Assembly: GCA_041748175.1 (NCBI GenBank)
Contig: JBGTDU010000015.1
Location: 1-51,113, forward strand
Length of the DNA stretch: 51,113 bases
Direction of reading: 5' to 3'
DNA from: JAHEJB01 sp041748175
Lineage (GTDB): Bacteria > Bacteroidota > Rhodothermia > Rhodothermales > Rubricoccaceae
Positions 26,233 through 36,158 of this stretch are shown here, in pieces. The notes under the pieces are model-generated. The model saw only the letters and a program-made list of their open reading frames with translations, was not told where the DNA came from and ran no database searches. A program made the position numbers and the translations under genes. Numbering within the stretch: the first letter of the stretch is position 1; every line of letters starts with the position of its first letter.

Positions 26233-26550
26233 ATGAACACTCTCTCGGGCAACCATCAACGAATCGTGGACGAGATCGTTCGTCTCGTTCAACCGCTTCG
26301 TGTTCTTGTGTTCGGCTCGGTTGCCCGCGGTGACGCGCATCCCGACAGCGATTTGGACTTGCTCGTGGTTGTGCCGAATGGAACCCACCGACGCCAAACT
26401 GCGCAACGACTTTACGAGGAGGTTCCAAGACGTGGCGTTCCGATCGACGTTCTCGTGACAACGCCCCGAAATCTGGCAGCTCATGTTCGGGAGAGCGGAT
26501 TCATCTACAACACGATTCTGCGCGAAGGGGTGGAGGTCTATGCCGCCTGA
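26233..26550 (+). CDS. MNT-type nucleotidyltransferase (antitoxin of an MNT/HEPN pair)
   Basis: 105 residues from the ATG at 26233. The minimal nucleotidyltransferase signature is complete: VLVFGSVARGDAHPDSDLDLLVV, with Gly28-Ser29 and the metal-binding Asp40 and Asp42. It overlaps the HEPN-domain gene by 11 bases, the classical arrangement. In the characterised HepT/MntA (type VII) systems the nucleotidyltransferase is the antitoxin and AMPylates the HEPN ribonuclease; other MNT/HEPN pairs have different or unknown roles. It starts 14 bases after the pnp terminator, with no clear Shine-Dalgarno. Family call is firm; function in this organism is inferred. Confidence 0.88.
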   Translation: MNTLSGNHQRIVDEIVRLVQPLRVLVFGSVARGDAHPDSDLDLLVVVPNGTHRRQTAQRLYEEVPRRGVPIDVLVTTPRNLAAHVRESGFIYNTILREGVEVYAA

Positions 26551-26926
26551 GAGTGTTCCGGCGCAGTGGTTGCGCTACGCCAAGAAGGATCTCGAGTTGG
26601 CCTCCATCGAGATGCCACCTGAGGGCGTGCTTGAGCTGCTGTGTTTTCACGCACAACAGGCTGTCGAAAAGGCACTCAAGGCCGTGCTCGTATCGCGCGG
26701 CGAAGCGCCTCCTCGCACACATGACATCGCGATTCTATTGGAGCAAATTGAGGCGTTCACATCCGTACCATCCAACCTCCTCTCAGCCAGTCGCTTGAAC
26801 GAGTACGCCGTGTGGACCCGATACCCCGGAGACGCAGAGTCGGTCTATGAGGAAGACTATCAGGAGGCGGTTCGCATCGCCCGTCTAGTTCTCGGGTGGG
26901 TAGAAGACCAATTGTATGCGGGGTAG
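26540..26926 (+). CDS. HEPN domain protein (toxin of an MNT/HEPN pair)
   Basis: 128 residues from the ATG at 26540, which overlaps the end of the nucleotidyltransferase gene and has a good GGAGG 4 bases upstream. HEPN landmarks: WLRYAKKDLELASI near residue 10, CFHAQQAVEKALKAVLVSRG near 35 and PRTHDIAILLEQIE near 57. The C-terminus YPGDAESVYEEDYQEAVRIA is typical of the common PF05168-type HEPN proteins. The strict RX4HXY ribonuclease motif of HepT is not obvious, so the protein may be a substrate-binding or inactive HEPN type. All-helical, cytoplasmic. Likely cotranscribed with its partner. Confidence 0.87.
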   Translation: MPPESVPAQWLRYAKKDLELASIEMPPEGVLELLCFHAQQAVEKALKAVLVSRGEAPPRTHDIAILLEQIEAFTSVPSNLLSASRLNEYAVWTRYPGDAESVYEEDYQEAVRIARLVLGWVEDQLYAG

Positions 26927-27074
26927 ACGCAAGCGGCTCACGTCACCGCAGACCTGGCCGAAACACGTAGCTACAGGAGAGTGACGTTTAACCCAACCTC
27001 CGCCCGTCTCGTTGGCAACGGCGGTATCTTTTCGGCTGTTCTGACCGAATGAAACCCGTTTCCGTCCCCCGCAC

Positions 27075-28877
<1,803 letters not shown>

Positions 28878-28879
28878 TG

Positions 28880-29118
28880 GGATTTCGGATTTCGGATTTC
28901 GGATTTCGGATTTCGGAGAGGGTGCTTCGAGTTTCGACCGTGCCGCTTTGGAAATCCCATTTCCACGCCTCTGGCCGGAGGTCTCGCGATCTTCCCCGTC
29001 AGGTCTTCGCTATAGAAGGTGTCGCGCAAGAGGATTTATCTGATAACACGCTCGACAAAATGACGGTGTGTTCTAACGGACGCGCCAACCCGAAATCCGA
29101 AATCCGAAATCCGAAATC
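28880..29118. repeat. inverted pair of heptamer arrays (GGATTTC / GAAATCC)
   Basis: Five tandem GGATTTC units (28880-28914) are matched by about four GAAATCC units in the opposite orientation (about 29090-29118), 175 bases apart. Transcribed, they would form a hairpin of about 28 bp with a large loop. When translated they read as the familiar meaningless GFRISDFGFRIS string. The right array ends only a few codons before the signal peptide of the next gene. Such arrays are widespread intergenic elements in several phyla; their origin is unclear. Confidence 0.75.
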
Positions 29119-29944
29119 TTTAACCTTCATTGTATGTGCGCATTTCCTCGCCCTGGCTCTCTTTTTTTCTAACCCTTCCACCGCCCAGACGAGCGACTTC
29201 GTCGACCTCCTCGTGCAGCAGCGGACGACCACCCGGATTGCGGAATTGTTGGAGGAAACCGGGGGCCGAGTCGAGCTCCGCCCCCACCAGCCGATGTACG
29301 AGATTACGTCGTACCGCCTGTGGATGGAGCAAAATCTGTACATCCGAAGGGCTCGAGTTGATAGTCTGGCAGTTGCCGCCGCACAAGCCGATGCGGATAG
29401 TATCGCGTCGGTAGTGCCGGAGATGGTCTGGCAGAAGGTGTCGGCAGACGATCAGGGTGAATTCCTAAGCCAATATCAGGAAGTATTCTGGCATGCTATC
29501 GGAGCGCCACATCCTAGCGACACGCTTTCGACCTCGCACTTCCGAGCGCGCCTGAATGGCCTCTTCGGTGCACCGACGCGCAACGCCGCCGCCGCCGAGC
29601 AAGAAGAATACGCGGGTAGCGAGTACGTCCAGTTCGAATACTGGCTCATCGTAAACGACGCGATCCCGGTTCTTGTGCTCGACACGGATGGTCCTTTCGG
29701 GCGCGGGCTTTTGATCGCTACCGATGAATCCTTCGCCGATGACTTTGCCAGGCTGAAAACCGATTTGTTCGATCGCCTTGGCGGCACGGACCCTACGCCG
29801 TTTGCCGACTACTACCACTCGCTCGACCTACAGAAGTGGTTCAGGACCGGCTTCGACGGAACGGAATATTTCGTGCAGGAAACGCGGCGGCCGCGCTGGG
29901 CCGTCAGTCGTTCAAGGAACGAGAAATGGCAGATTTTTCGTTGA
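29060..29944 (+). CDS. exported protein of unknown function, start uncertain
   Basis: 294 residues from the ATG at 29060. The frame is open back to 28877, but that part is repeat-encoded. A hydrophobic signal segment (LTFIVCAHFLALALFF) starts immediately after the right GAAATCC array and ends NPSTAQT. The native start codon may therefore have been displaced, with the repeat now supplying the N-terminus. The mature protein is helical, then mixed. It has EYVQFEYWLIVNDAIPVLVL near its middle and ends with WAVSRSRNEKWQIFR. No family recognised. It lies between lepA and the first signal peptidase gene, in the same direction. Confidence 0.65.
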   Translation: MTVCSNGRANPKSEIRNPKSLTFIVCAHFLALALFFSNPSTAQTSDFVDLLVQQRTTTRIAELLEETGGRVELRPHQPMYEITSYRLWMEQNLYIRRARVDSLAVAAAQADADSIASVVPEMVWQKVSADDQGEFLSQYQEVFWHAIGAPHPSDTLSTSHFRARLNGLFGAPTRNAAAAEQEEYAGSEYVQFEYWLIVNDAIPVLVLDTDGPFGRGLLIATDESFADDFARLKTDLFDRLGGTDPTPFADYYHSLDLQKWFRTGFDGTEYFVQETRRPRWAVSRSRNEKWQIFR

Positions 29945-30024
29945 GTGTTACGCCCCCGCGCGTCTGGCGAACCTGTCGCTGCGCACGTCCGTAGCTTCCT
30001 CGACCTCACCAGAAACGAGCCCAC

Positions 30025-31224
30025 TTGGCAACAAATCAGAAAAGACGCCAGGAACGCGAGAAGCAACGGGCGAAGCGCGCCCGTCGGGGTGGGCACGATC
30101 TGCCAAAAAACGGGGCCGACGGTGCAAAGGATGCGACAAATGGCGACAAGAAAAAGCTGACGGGCTGGAAGGAGACCGTGCGGTTCTGGGTGATCGCCAT
30201 TCTCGTCATCTCGTTCATCCGCACCTTCTTTTTCGAGCCCTACCGCATTCCGTCGGAGTCCATGGAGGACACGCTGCTCGTCGGCGACTTCCTGATTGTC
30301 TCCAAACTGCATTACGGCCCGCGGACGCCCGGAACGCTCGGAATCCCTCTCACGCCGTTTTATCTGCCCGGTCTGCAATTCCCGCAAACGCGCCTTCCTG
30401 GATTTTCCGAGGTCAAGCGCGGCGACGTTGTCGTGTTCAACTACCCTGCCTCCAAGGATGTCGTTCGCGGCCTGATCCCCAATTCTGTGCCCATAGACCG
30501 GCGCGATCCGTACATCAAGCGGCTGATTGCCTTGCCCGGCGACACGATTGCCGTCGTCGATAAGGTCGTTTATTTGAATGGCAATCCAGAGCCTTTCCGT
30601 CCAACGATGGCGCATCACTGGCGGGTGACGTCGACGGGAGACGCTCGCCCGACGGCGACAGACCTCACGGAGACTGGCGTGCAGTGGATGGGGGACATTC
30701 CTCAGCGCGATGGTCGTCCCACTTCTCCAAGGCAGTATGTAGTGACGGCAACAGAGGGCGAGGCCGCGGCGCTCGAGGCTCGGGCCGACGTCGCGAGCGT
30801 GGAATCGTTCGTGCGGCCGGAAGGCCGCGACGCGACGCAGGATCCGCAGTTTCCGCCCGGAAGTAACTCAAACCCCGATCAGTTTCCGCCGGTGGTCGTT
30901 CCGCAGGAAGGCGTGGCGATGCCGTTGAACGCCGAGACCTGGCCCGCGCTGCGGGAAGTTATCACGCGCCACGAAGGCCGCGAGGCCACCGCTATCGGCG
31001 ATAGCGTTTTTGTGATTGATGGCGTTCCGTCGACCTCCTACACCTTTGCGCAGGATTACTACTTCGTGATGGGCGACAGCCGCGACAATTCCGTTGATGG
31101 CCGCTACTGGGGTTTTGTCCCACGCAGCCACATGGTTGGCAAGGCCGTCTTCGTTTTCATCTCGTTCAAGAAATGGCTCCCGCCAATCCCACGCTTGAAC
31201 CGGTTCTTCCGCGGCATCCACTAG
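30025..31224 (+). CDS. lepB: signal peptidase I (first copy)
   Basis: 399 residues. Membrane-bound serine protease that removes signal peptides. A charged cytoplasmic N-terminus is followed by one membrane segment (about 53-69) and RIPSESMEDTLLVGD with nucleophile Ser79. The general-base Lys is in PYIKRLIALPGD (Lys165). The signature GDSRDNSVDGRYWGFV is near residue 350. A roughly 170-residue insert separates Lys165 from that box; large inserts are common in Bacteroidota-type LepB. The start is a TTG at 30025, the only sensible start before the membrane segment. The TAG stop falls inside a CTAGGGG motif identical to the terminus of the element at 8373. A paralogue follows at 31328. Confidence 0.92.
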   Translation: MATNQKRRQEREKQRAKRARRGGHDLPKNGADGAKDATNGDKKKLTGWKETVRFWVIAILVISFIRTFFFEPYRIPSESMEDTLLVGDFLIVSKLHYGPRTPGTLGIPLTPFYLPGLQFPQTRLPGFSEVKRGDVVVFNYPASKDVVRGLIPNSVPIDRRDPYIKRLIALPGDTIAVVDKVVYLNGNPEPFRPTMAHHWRVTSTGDARPTATDLTETGVQWMGDIPQRDGRPTSPRQYVVTATEGEAAALEARADVASVESFVRPEGRDATQDPQFPPGSNSNPDQFPPVVVPQEGVAMPLNAETWPALREVITRHEGREATAIGDSVFVIDGVPSTSYTFAQDYYFVMGDSRDNSVDGRYWGFVPRSHMVGKAVFVFISFKKWLPPIPRLNRFFRGIH

Positions 31225-31235
31225 GGGTCTGTCGG
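31221..31235. repeat. solo terminus of the 8373-type element at the lepB stop codon
   Basis: The 15 bases CTAGGGGTCTGTCGG match the right-end form of the terminal repeat of the element at 8373-8540 exactly. The lepB stop codon TAG (31222-31224) is part of it. No second terminus was found in the 100-base gap to the next gene, so this looks like the remnant of an insertion or deletion that reset the stop codon. Confidence 0.55.
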
Positions 31236-31327
31236 GGAATACGGTGGGCGTCCGTGCGTTTGTGAGGAGCGTGGATTCAACAGCCTCGCATTTCAAATCC
31301 GATCGCCTCCTGTAGGAAGATTCTCCT

Positions 31328-32452
31328 GTGGCTGATAATCCTACTGAGATCGTGCTTCCTTTGCCTGAGACTTCGATCACGGGATCCTCGCATGAGCCAG
31401 CCGAAGACCGGATGGGAGGCGCCGTAGGCAAGCCTGCGCGCCGAGATCGCGGCAGACTGAAGACGTGGCTGAGGGTGGTCTTCATCGCGCTGGTTGCGGC
31501 GCTGATTCTACGCGTGTTTGCGTTCGAGGCCTATCGAATTCCGTCGGCTTCCATGGAGGACACACTCCTTGTCGGCGACTTTCTGTTTGTCTCCAAATTG
31601 CACTATGGTGCGCGCACACCTATCACCCTTGGGATTCCTTTTGCGGGATGGTATCTGAAGGATTTCGAGTTGCCCGCGGTGCGCCTGCCTGGCTTTGTAT
31701 CTGTCGAGCGGGGCGAGGTAGTCGTATTCAACTACCCGCCGGACTATGCGCCCATCGATCGGAAGACGCCCTACATCAAGCGCGTCGTTGGCCTGCCGGG
31801 CGATACGCTTAGAATCCGCGACAAGATGGTGGTGGTGAACGGCGAAGAATTGCCCCGGCCACTGAATCTGCGCCAGTTCTGGAAAGCGAGAGCGGTCATC
31901 GGCGGAGCGATGCCGCGGCTGGACACGCTGGCTACACTTGGCTTCTCGGGCCGGATGGATAGGCTCGGTCCGGGCGAATGGCTTTTTGAGGGGACGGCCG
32001 CACAGGCCTTTACCTTCGCGGCGCTTGACGGCGTGGAAAGCGTAGAGCCGTTCGTCCGTCTTCAAGGAGATCGCAGCGCCACGTTTCCCTCCGGCGTGGG
32101 GTACAGCCTGGATGACTACGGGCCAATCGTCGTTCCCCGCAGCGGACTTACTGTATCCCTGGAGGATCTGACCTGGCCACTCTACCGCGAGGTGATCACC
32201 CGCCACGAAGGGCTTACGGCGCAGCGCGTTGCCGGTGGATACGAGATTGCCGGCGAACTAACCAACCAATACACATTCCAGCAGGACTATTTCTTCGTGT
32301 TGGGCGACAACCGCGACGACTCTGCCGACAGCCGCTCGTGGGGCTTCGTGCCTGCCAGCCACCTCGTAGGCAAAGCGGTTTTGGTCTACTTCTCGTGGGA
32401 TTCTGTGACGGAGCGACCGCGGTGGAGCCGGGTGTTTAGGGGGATTGGGTGA
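31328..32452 (+). CDS. lepB: signal peptidase I (second copy)
   Basis: 374 residues from a GTG at 31328. Same architecture as the upstream copy: membrane segment about 48-65, IPSASMEDTLLVGDFLFVSK with Ser75, PYIKRVVGLPGDT with Lys151, a large insert, then GDNRDDSADSRSWGFVPASHLVGKAV near the C-terminus. All catalytic residues are present. Two different signal peptidases in tandem suggest a heavy export load or distinct substrates; the N-terminal extensions and inserts differ most. The last 147 bases (32306-32452) recur in decayed form at 33287-33433, on the far side of the antitoxin/PIN pair. Confidence 0.92.
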   Translation: MADNPTEIVLPLPETSITGSSHEPAEDRMGGAVGKPARRDRGRLKTWLRVVFIALVAALILRVFAFEAYRIPSASMEDTLLVGDFLFVSKLHYGARTPITLGIPFAGWYLKDFELPAVRLPGFVSVERGEVVVFNYPPDYAPIDRKTPYIKRVVGLPGDTLRIRDKMVVVNGEELPRPLNLRQFWKARAVIGGAMPRLDTLATLGFSGRMDRLGPGEWLFEGTAAQAFTFAALDGVESVEPFVRLQGDRSATFPSGVGYSLDDYGPIVVPRSGLTVSLEDLTWPLYREVITRHEGLTAQRVAGGYEIAGELTNQYTFQQDYFFVLGDNRDDSADSRSWGFVPASHLVGKAVLVYFSWDSVTERPRWSRVFRGIG

Positions 32453-32528
32453 TCGGCGGAAACTGCGGGAATCTCTTGCCACGAGCAAGCGTATCATACG
32501 CCATCCAAACTTTTCCAGTACCGGAGAC

Positions 32529-32813
32529 ATGCGAACGGAAGAGATCAGAATTCGCGTTCCTCGACGTGTGGCAGAGGCCTATCGAAACGCTGAGCCGGCG
32601 AAACAGCGGAAGATGGAACTCTACCTCACACATCGCCTCACGACATACGACGAGGCGACGGGCTCTTCATTCGACGACGTGTGGCAGCGCCTTGGTGAGG
32701 AGGCGCAGGCCAATGGCTTGACGGACGAAAAGCTGGCGGAGTTGCTCGCCGAAATCGATAAGGAAGGCAGGCGCGGATCGAGCTCGGCACCGTCTCCGGG
32801 CGGGACAGCCTAG
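32529..32813 (+). CDS. probable antitoxin of the PIN-toxin pair
   Basis: 94 residues from the ATG at 32529 (GGAG 2 bases upstream), or 122 if the upstream ATG at 32445, inside the lepB 3' end, is used. Begins MRTEEIRIRVPRRVAEAYRNA, a short strand followed by a helix as in ribbon-helix-helix-like antitoxins. The C-terminal half is acidic and helical (SSFDDVWQRLGEEAQANGL) and probably wraps the toxin. The stop overlaps the GTG of the PIN gene by one base, so the two are coupled. The family is not named; the assignment rests on size, charge and position. Confidence 0.7.
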   Translation: MRTEEIRIRVPRRVAEAYRNAEPAKQRKMELYLTHRLTTYDEATGSSFDDVWQRLGEEAQANGLTDEKLAELLAEIDKEGRRGSSSAPSPGGTA

Positions 32814-33253
32814 TGGCGTTTGCGCGTTCGGGAAACTTGCGGTTTGTTTTTGACACGAATGTCATCGTTAGTGCCGCGCTAAAGCCACGCGGAATCGCGG
32901 GTCGTTCCCTCGCCGTAGCTATCTCTCACGGACAGATCCTCCTTTCCGACCCGACCGTGTTGGAACTTGCGGTCGTTATCCTCCGAGACAAGTTCGACAC
33001 GTACGCATCCCGTGAAAGTCGCGAGGCCTTCTTCCTTTCGTTCATCAACGACAAGGTGGAAATCGTTGAGCCAACGGAACGCATCCGGGCTTGCCGCGAC
33101 CGGAAGGACGACAAGTTCCTCGAGTTGGCTGCCGTCGGCAACGCCGACTATATCGTCACAGGCGATCAGGACCTTCTCGTGCTCCATCCGTTTCGTGCCA
33201 TCCCCATTCTCACACCAGCTGCATTCCTGGCCGAGCTTGAGAAGGAATGGTAG
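32813..33253 (+). CDS. PIN-domain toxin (putative ribonuclease)
   Basis: 146 residues from a GTG at 32813. PIN nuclease fold with the acidic metal site: Asp14 in LRFVFDTNVIVSAAL, Glu in DPTVLELAVVI near residue 50, Asp in CRDRKDDKFLELA near 100 and Asp in DYIVTGDQDLLVL near 120. This matches the 'putative toxin component, PIN family' group whose partners are small upstream antitoxins. It ends with LEKEW. It is placed between lepB and a decayed second copy of the lepB 3' end, which suggests recent rearrangement or acquisition. RNA cleavage is inferred from the family. Confidence 0.87.
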   Translation: MAFARSGNLRFVFDTNVIVSAALKPRGIAGRSLAVAISHGQILLSDPTVLELAVVILRDKFDTYASRESREAFFLSFINDKVEIVEPTERIRACRDRKDDKFLELAAVGNADYIVTGDQDLLVLHPFRAIPILTPAAFLAELEKEW

Positions 33254-33286
33254 TCAATCCGATATGTTGGAGTACAAACCAGGCGA

Positions 33287-33433
33287 GACAACCGCGACGA
33301 CTCCTCGGACAGCCGCTCGTGAGGCTTCGTGCCTGCCAGCCACCTCGTAGGCAAAGCGGTGCTGGTCTACTTTTCGTGGGATTCCGCAAAGAGGCGACCG
33401 CGATGGAGCAGGGTGTTCAGGGGGATTGGATGA
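33287..33433 (+). pseudogene. decayed third copy of the signal peptidase 3' end
   Basis: The 147 bases align without gaps to 32306-32452 of lepB; by hand count about 130 of 147 are identical. The codons for DNRDD and PASHLVGKAVLVYFSWDS are recognisable. The Trp codon of the SRSWGF box is TGA, a stop, and there is no 5' portion. Identity is too low for a very recent duplication, so this is probably what remains of a third tandem lepB, with the antitoxin/PIN pair occupying the place of its 5' part. Confidence 0.8.
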
Positions 33434-33508
33434 CCTTCGACTAGGTCAAGTTGGGCCAAGATGCTGGGGAGAAAAGTCTGTTGACCAAAATACTTGTAAC
33501 TCCTTGGA

Positions 33509-33976
33509 TCACTGCTTGCAAACTGGTGCGAGCATTTCAAGCGTATTGGAATACATCCATGATCTGTACTCATCTACAGTGCCATTCAGAATAACATCAT
33601 GAACAGCGTATTGTAGGCTAGTTGTAGTGTAGATATCGCGATGTGAGCATTGGATGCAGGACAGATTCTTGTAGGTAAGAACGTACGACATTACAAGTGG
33701 GGAAGATCCTGCATGCGCGGCTATCTGCTCGCACGACATGGCCGAAAGTCCTGCAATTAGCCTGAGGTAGTTCGAATCAAGATCGACAGCAACACTGGGT
33801 GGCTCCACTACCAAAAATGGCTGAACAAAGTCAACATTGGCCTCATGGAGAAGGACATCTAGTTTTTCAATGTCAGCTTCTTGCCATTGTGGTGTTCGCG
33901 TGCAGCCAGGTATAAATAGACCAACTATGTAGATGGCGAGCACAGCGCAGGCTCGAATATTCCAAGGCACGTTCAC
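33509..33976 (-). CDS. small lipoprotein of unknown function
   Basis: 155 residues from a GTG at 33976 that overlaps the stop of the upstream VWA gene by 4 bases (GTGA), implying coupled translation. The signal segment ACAVLAIYIVGLFIPGC ends in a lipobox Cys near residue 25. The mature part is acidic, with two further Cys in LSCIQCSHRD. Base composition is clearly more AT-rich than the flanks, a possible sign of different origin or relaxed constraint. No family recognised. The 75 bases between its stop and the lepB remnant hold nothing I can name. Confidence 0.6.
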   Translation of the reverse strand: MNVPWNIRACAVLAIYIVGLFIPGCTRTPQWQEADIEKLDVLLHEANVDFVQPFLVVEPPSVAVDLDSNYLRLIAGLSAMSCEQIAAHAGSSPLVMSYVLTYKNLSCIQCSHRDIYTTTSLQYAVHDVILNGTVDEYRSWMYSNTLEMLAPVCKQ

Positions 33977-36069
33977 ACCATCCCCGCGCGCTTTCTCAGG
34001 AACCACTCCAGCGTCAGCGCGGCAATGGCGATGGCAAGCAGGATGGGGAGGTGGAGCAATGGCGTTTCGCGTTCCTGTTCGATGGAGTTGGGCTCGAAGC
34101 GGCCTTCGGAGGCCAATTGGTCACGTAAGGTAGGGACGTCGGCGATAGGCACAACACGTCCGCCGGAGCGCATCGCGAGCTGCCGCATCAGGGCTGCGTC
34201 GGCGCCGGGTTCGCGGAATTCGAGGGCCAGCGAGCCCACGGAGAAAGCCCCGCCATCGTCGCCGAGATTCTCTCCGGCACGTTCCGCGCGGGCGCTAAAC
34301 GTGTACGATCCGGCTCCCAGCACGCCAGCATTCAGCGTGTAGCGGCCATTCCCCACTGGTTGCATCGTGAAGGGCGTTTGCGTTCCACCGGGCGCAGTTA
34401 CGGTCACGCGGAGATCGGCGTCTTCGATGGGGTTCAGGCTTTCGTCGTAAACCTGTCCAGCGAACGTAACGACTTCGTTCTCGCCAAACTGCGCGTGCGT
34501 GGGCCGAACGCGGACCCGCCGCCGATCCGCCGTGGTCGTCACCCACTGCATCAGGTTTTCGATCAATCCCGGAAAGAAGCCGGAAACGGCTTCGAGGTCT
34601 TGCGGGACGTTTGCCCACCGCCACGTACCCGCGCCAAGAAATGCAGCGGTCCGCGAGTTTCCTCGGTTCCGCACGACTAGCAAAGGGTCGTTGAGCGCCA
34701 CGCCGGAACGTCGCTGGGTGGCCAGAACCCGTGCGTCCGGCGCCACCGCCCACCTGCTCTCGTTGACGAGAACAGGCGGAAGGCCGCCGACCGTAGATTG
34801 ATCCACGTCAGGGACTTGCAGCGCGGGGTGCGTCGATCCGGCGGGTGAAATCACAAAGCCCGCCTCACTGAATCCTGGCCGGATGACCTCAGGCCGGACC
34901 GCCAGTACTTCCCCGAAAACCGCGTTGAATCGGTTCAAGTCCGTCTGCTGGGTTAGAATGAACAGCGCAGAAAGACCGTCGTTCACCGCCGTTGCCACGC
35001 GCGCAGCCACCGAGGGATCGGCGGCGCGGCCTGGATATCCCGCCAGAACAACCAGGTCGTACTGGCTGAGATCGTCGACGAGACCGCCCTCGTAAAACGA
35101 ACCCGGCGCACGCTGCGTCCGCGTCGTCAGTTCGATGTTGGCGTCCGCTTCGAGAACCGTGCGGAGGGCCGTGAGGTCTGGCCCCGGCCCCGCTGCAAGG
35201 AGCAACACCTTCCGCTTGGTGTCGAGTACCCGCACGGAAGCGCTCTCGGAATTGTTGCGGTACGTCACCTCACCCGGCGATTGGCTCACGGAGCCCGTCA
35301 GTTGGTGGATGCCCGGGTTGGTTGGCGTAACCGTCAAGTCAACGGTCACTTCCACGCCGTCCTCCGGCAATGTGATGGCCTCCGATTGAACCACGCTCCC
35401 TCCATCTGATAGCGACACCGTCACGCGCTCGCCCTCGTATCCCGACGCGCTGACGCCTATGCGAACCGGCAACTGCGTGCGCACGTAGGCCACTTCATTC
35501 GTCACCATGCGCGTTACGCGGACATCGCGCTGGGCCGTCGTATCTCCGACCACGGTCGTGTAAATGGGCACCTTGAAGCGCTCGGCGAGATACAACGGAT
35601 TGCGGCCCGTGTTGTAACGCCCATCGGATATCAACAGCACGCCACGCAAATTTCTGCCGTTCAGATCTCGCTCGACGCGGTTGAGGCCCTTCGCGATGTC
35701 CGTCCGATCGCCCACGAACTCGAGAGAATCCGAATCGAACTCGAGGATTCGTAAGGCGTCCGCGTCGAAGGAGTAGAACTGGATGTCCTCATCCGCCATA
35801 CCCGACAACGCCTCCTTTACCAGGTTGGAACTTTGCGCCATGCTCAGGCTCTCGCTCACATCCGTGAGCACGGCGAGGATGGGCTGTTCATCATGTGAGT
35901 CCAGCCGCCGGAAGATGGGTTCGAACAGCAGAAGAATTACGATGAACAGTGCCACGAACCGCAGCGTGGCCAGGAAAAGCCGTCGAAAGCCCCGGACCGA
36001 GGGCGTCGTCCGCCCGTACGTCCACCATGTGAGCGCAGCGGCCGCAAGGAGGGCCGCCGCGAGCAGCAT
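33973..36069 (-). CDS. membrane protein with VWA-like domain
   Basis: 698 residues. Two N-terminal membrane segments (about 2-18 and 32-50) precede a von Willebrand A-type domain with a MIDAS-like DVSES (LAVLTDVSESLSMA near residue 70) and RGVLLISDGRYNTGRNPL near 140. Ig-like and glutamine-amidotransferase-like segments follow (KVLLLAAGPGPDLTALRTVL; YDLVVLAGYPGRA near 345), and a last membrane helix lies near 675-690 before RKRAGMV. This is the common large BatA/BatB-associated membrane protein type in Bacteroidota, thought to act at the cell envelope, though its role is unproven. No AAA or Bat genes are adjacent. The stop overlaps the downstream lipoprotein start. Confidence 0.8.
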   Translation of the reverse strand: MLLAAALLAAAALTWWTYGRTTPSVRGFRRLFLATLRFVALFIVILLLFEPIFRRLDSHDEQPILAVLTDVSESLSMAQSSNLVKEALSGMADEDIQFYSFDADALRILEFDSDSLEFVGDRTDIAKGLNRVERDLNGRNLRGVLLISDGRYNTGRNPLYLAERFKVPIYTTVVGDTTAQRDVRVTRMVTNEVAYVRTQLPVRIGVSASGYEGERVTVSLSDGGSVVQSEAITLPEDGVEVTVDLTVTPTNPGIHQLTGSVSQSPGEVTYRNNSESASVRVLDTKRKVLLLAAGPGPDLTALRTVLEADANIELTTRTQRAPGSFYEGGLVDDLSQYDLVVLAGYPGRAADPSVAARVATAVNDGLSALFILTQQTDLNRFNAVFGEVLAVRPEVIRPGFSEAGFVISPAGSTHPALQVPDVDQSTVGGLPPVLVNESRWAVAPDARVLATQRRSGVALNDPLLVVRNRGNSRTAAFLGAGTWRWANVPQDLEAVSGFFPGLIENLMQWVTTTADRRRVRVRPTHAQFGENEVVTFAGQVYDESLNPIEDADLRVTVTAPGGTQTPFTMQPVGNGRYTLNAGVLGAGSYTFSARAERAGENLGDDGGAFSVGSLALEFREPGADAALMRQLAMRSGGRVVPIADVPTLRDQLASEGRFEPNSIEQERETPLLHLPILLAIAIAALTLEWFLRKRAGMV

Positions 36070-36158
36070 GGGGCTATGAGAAAGAGATAGGTCCAGAAAA
36101 GACGATAGAATGAGGACGGTTCACTAACGCAGGATAGGCGCCGTTTGTATTCCGTACG

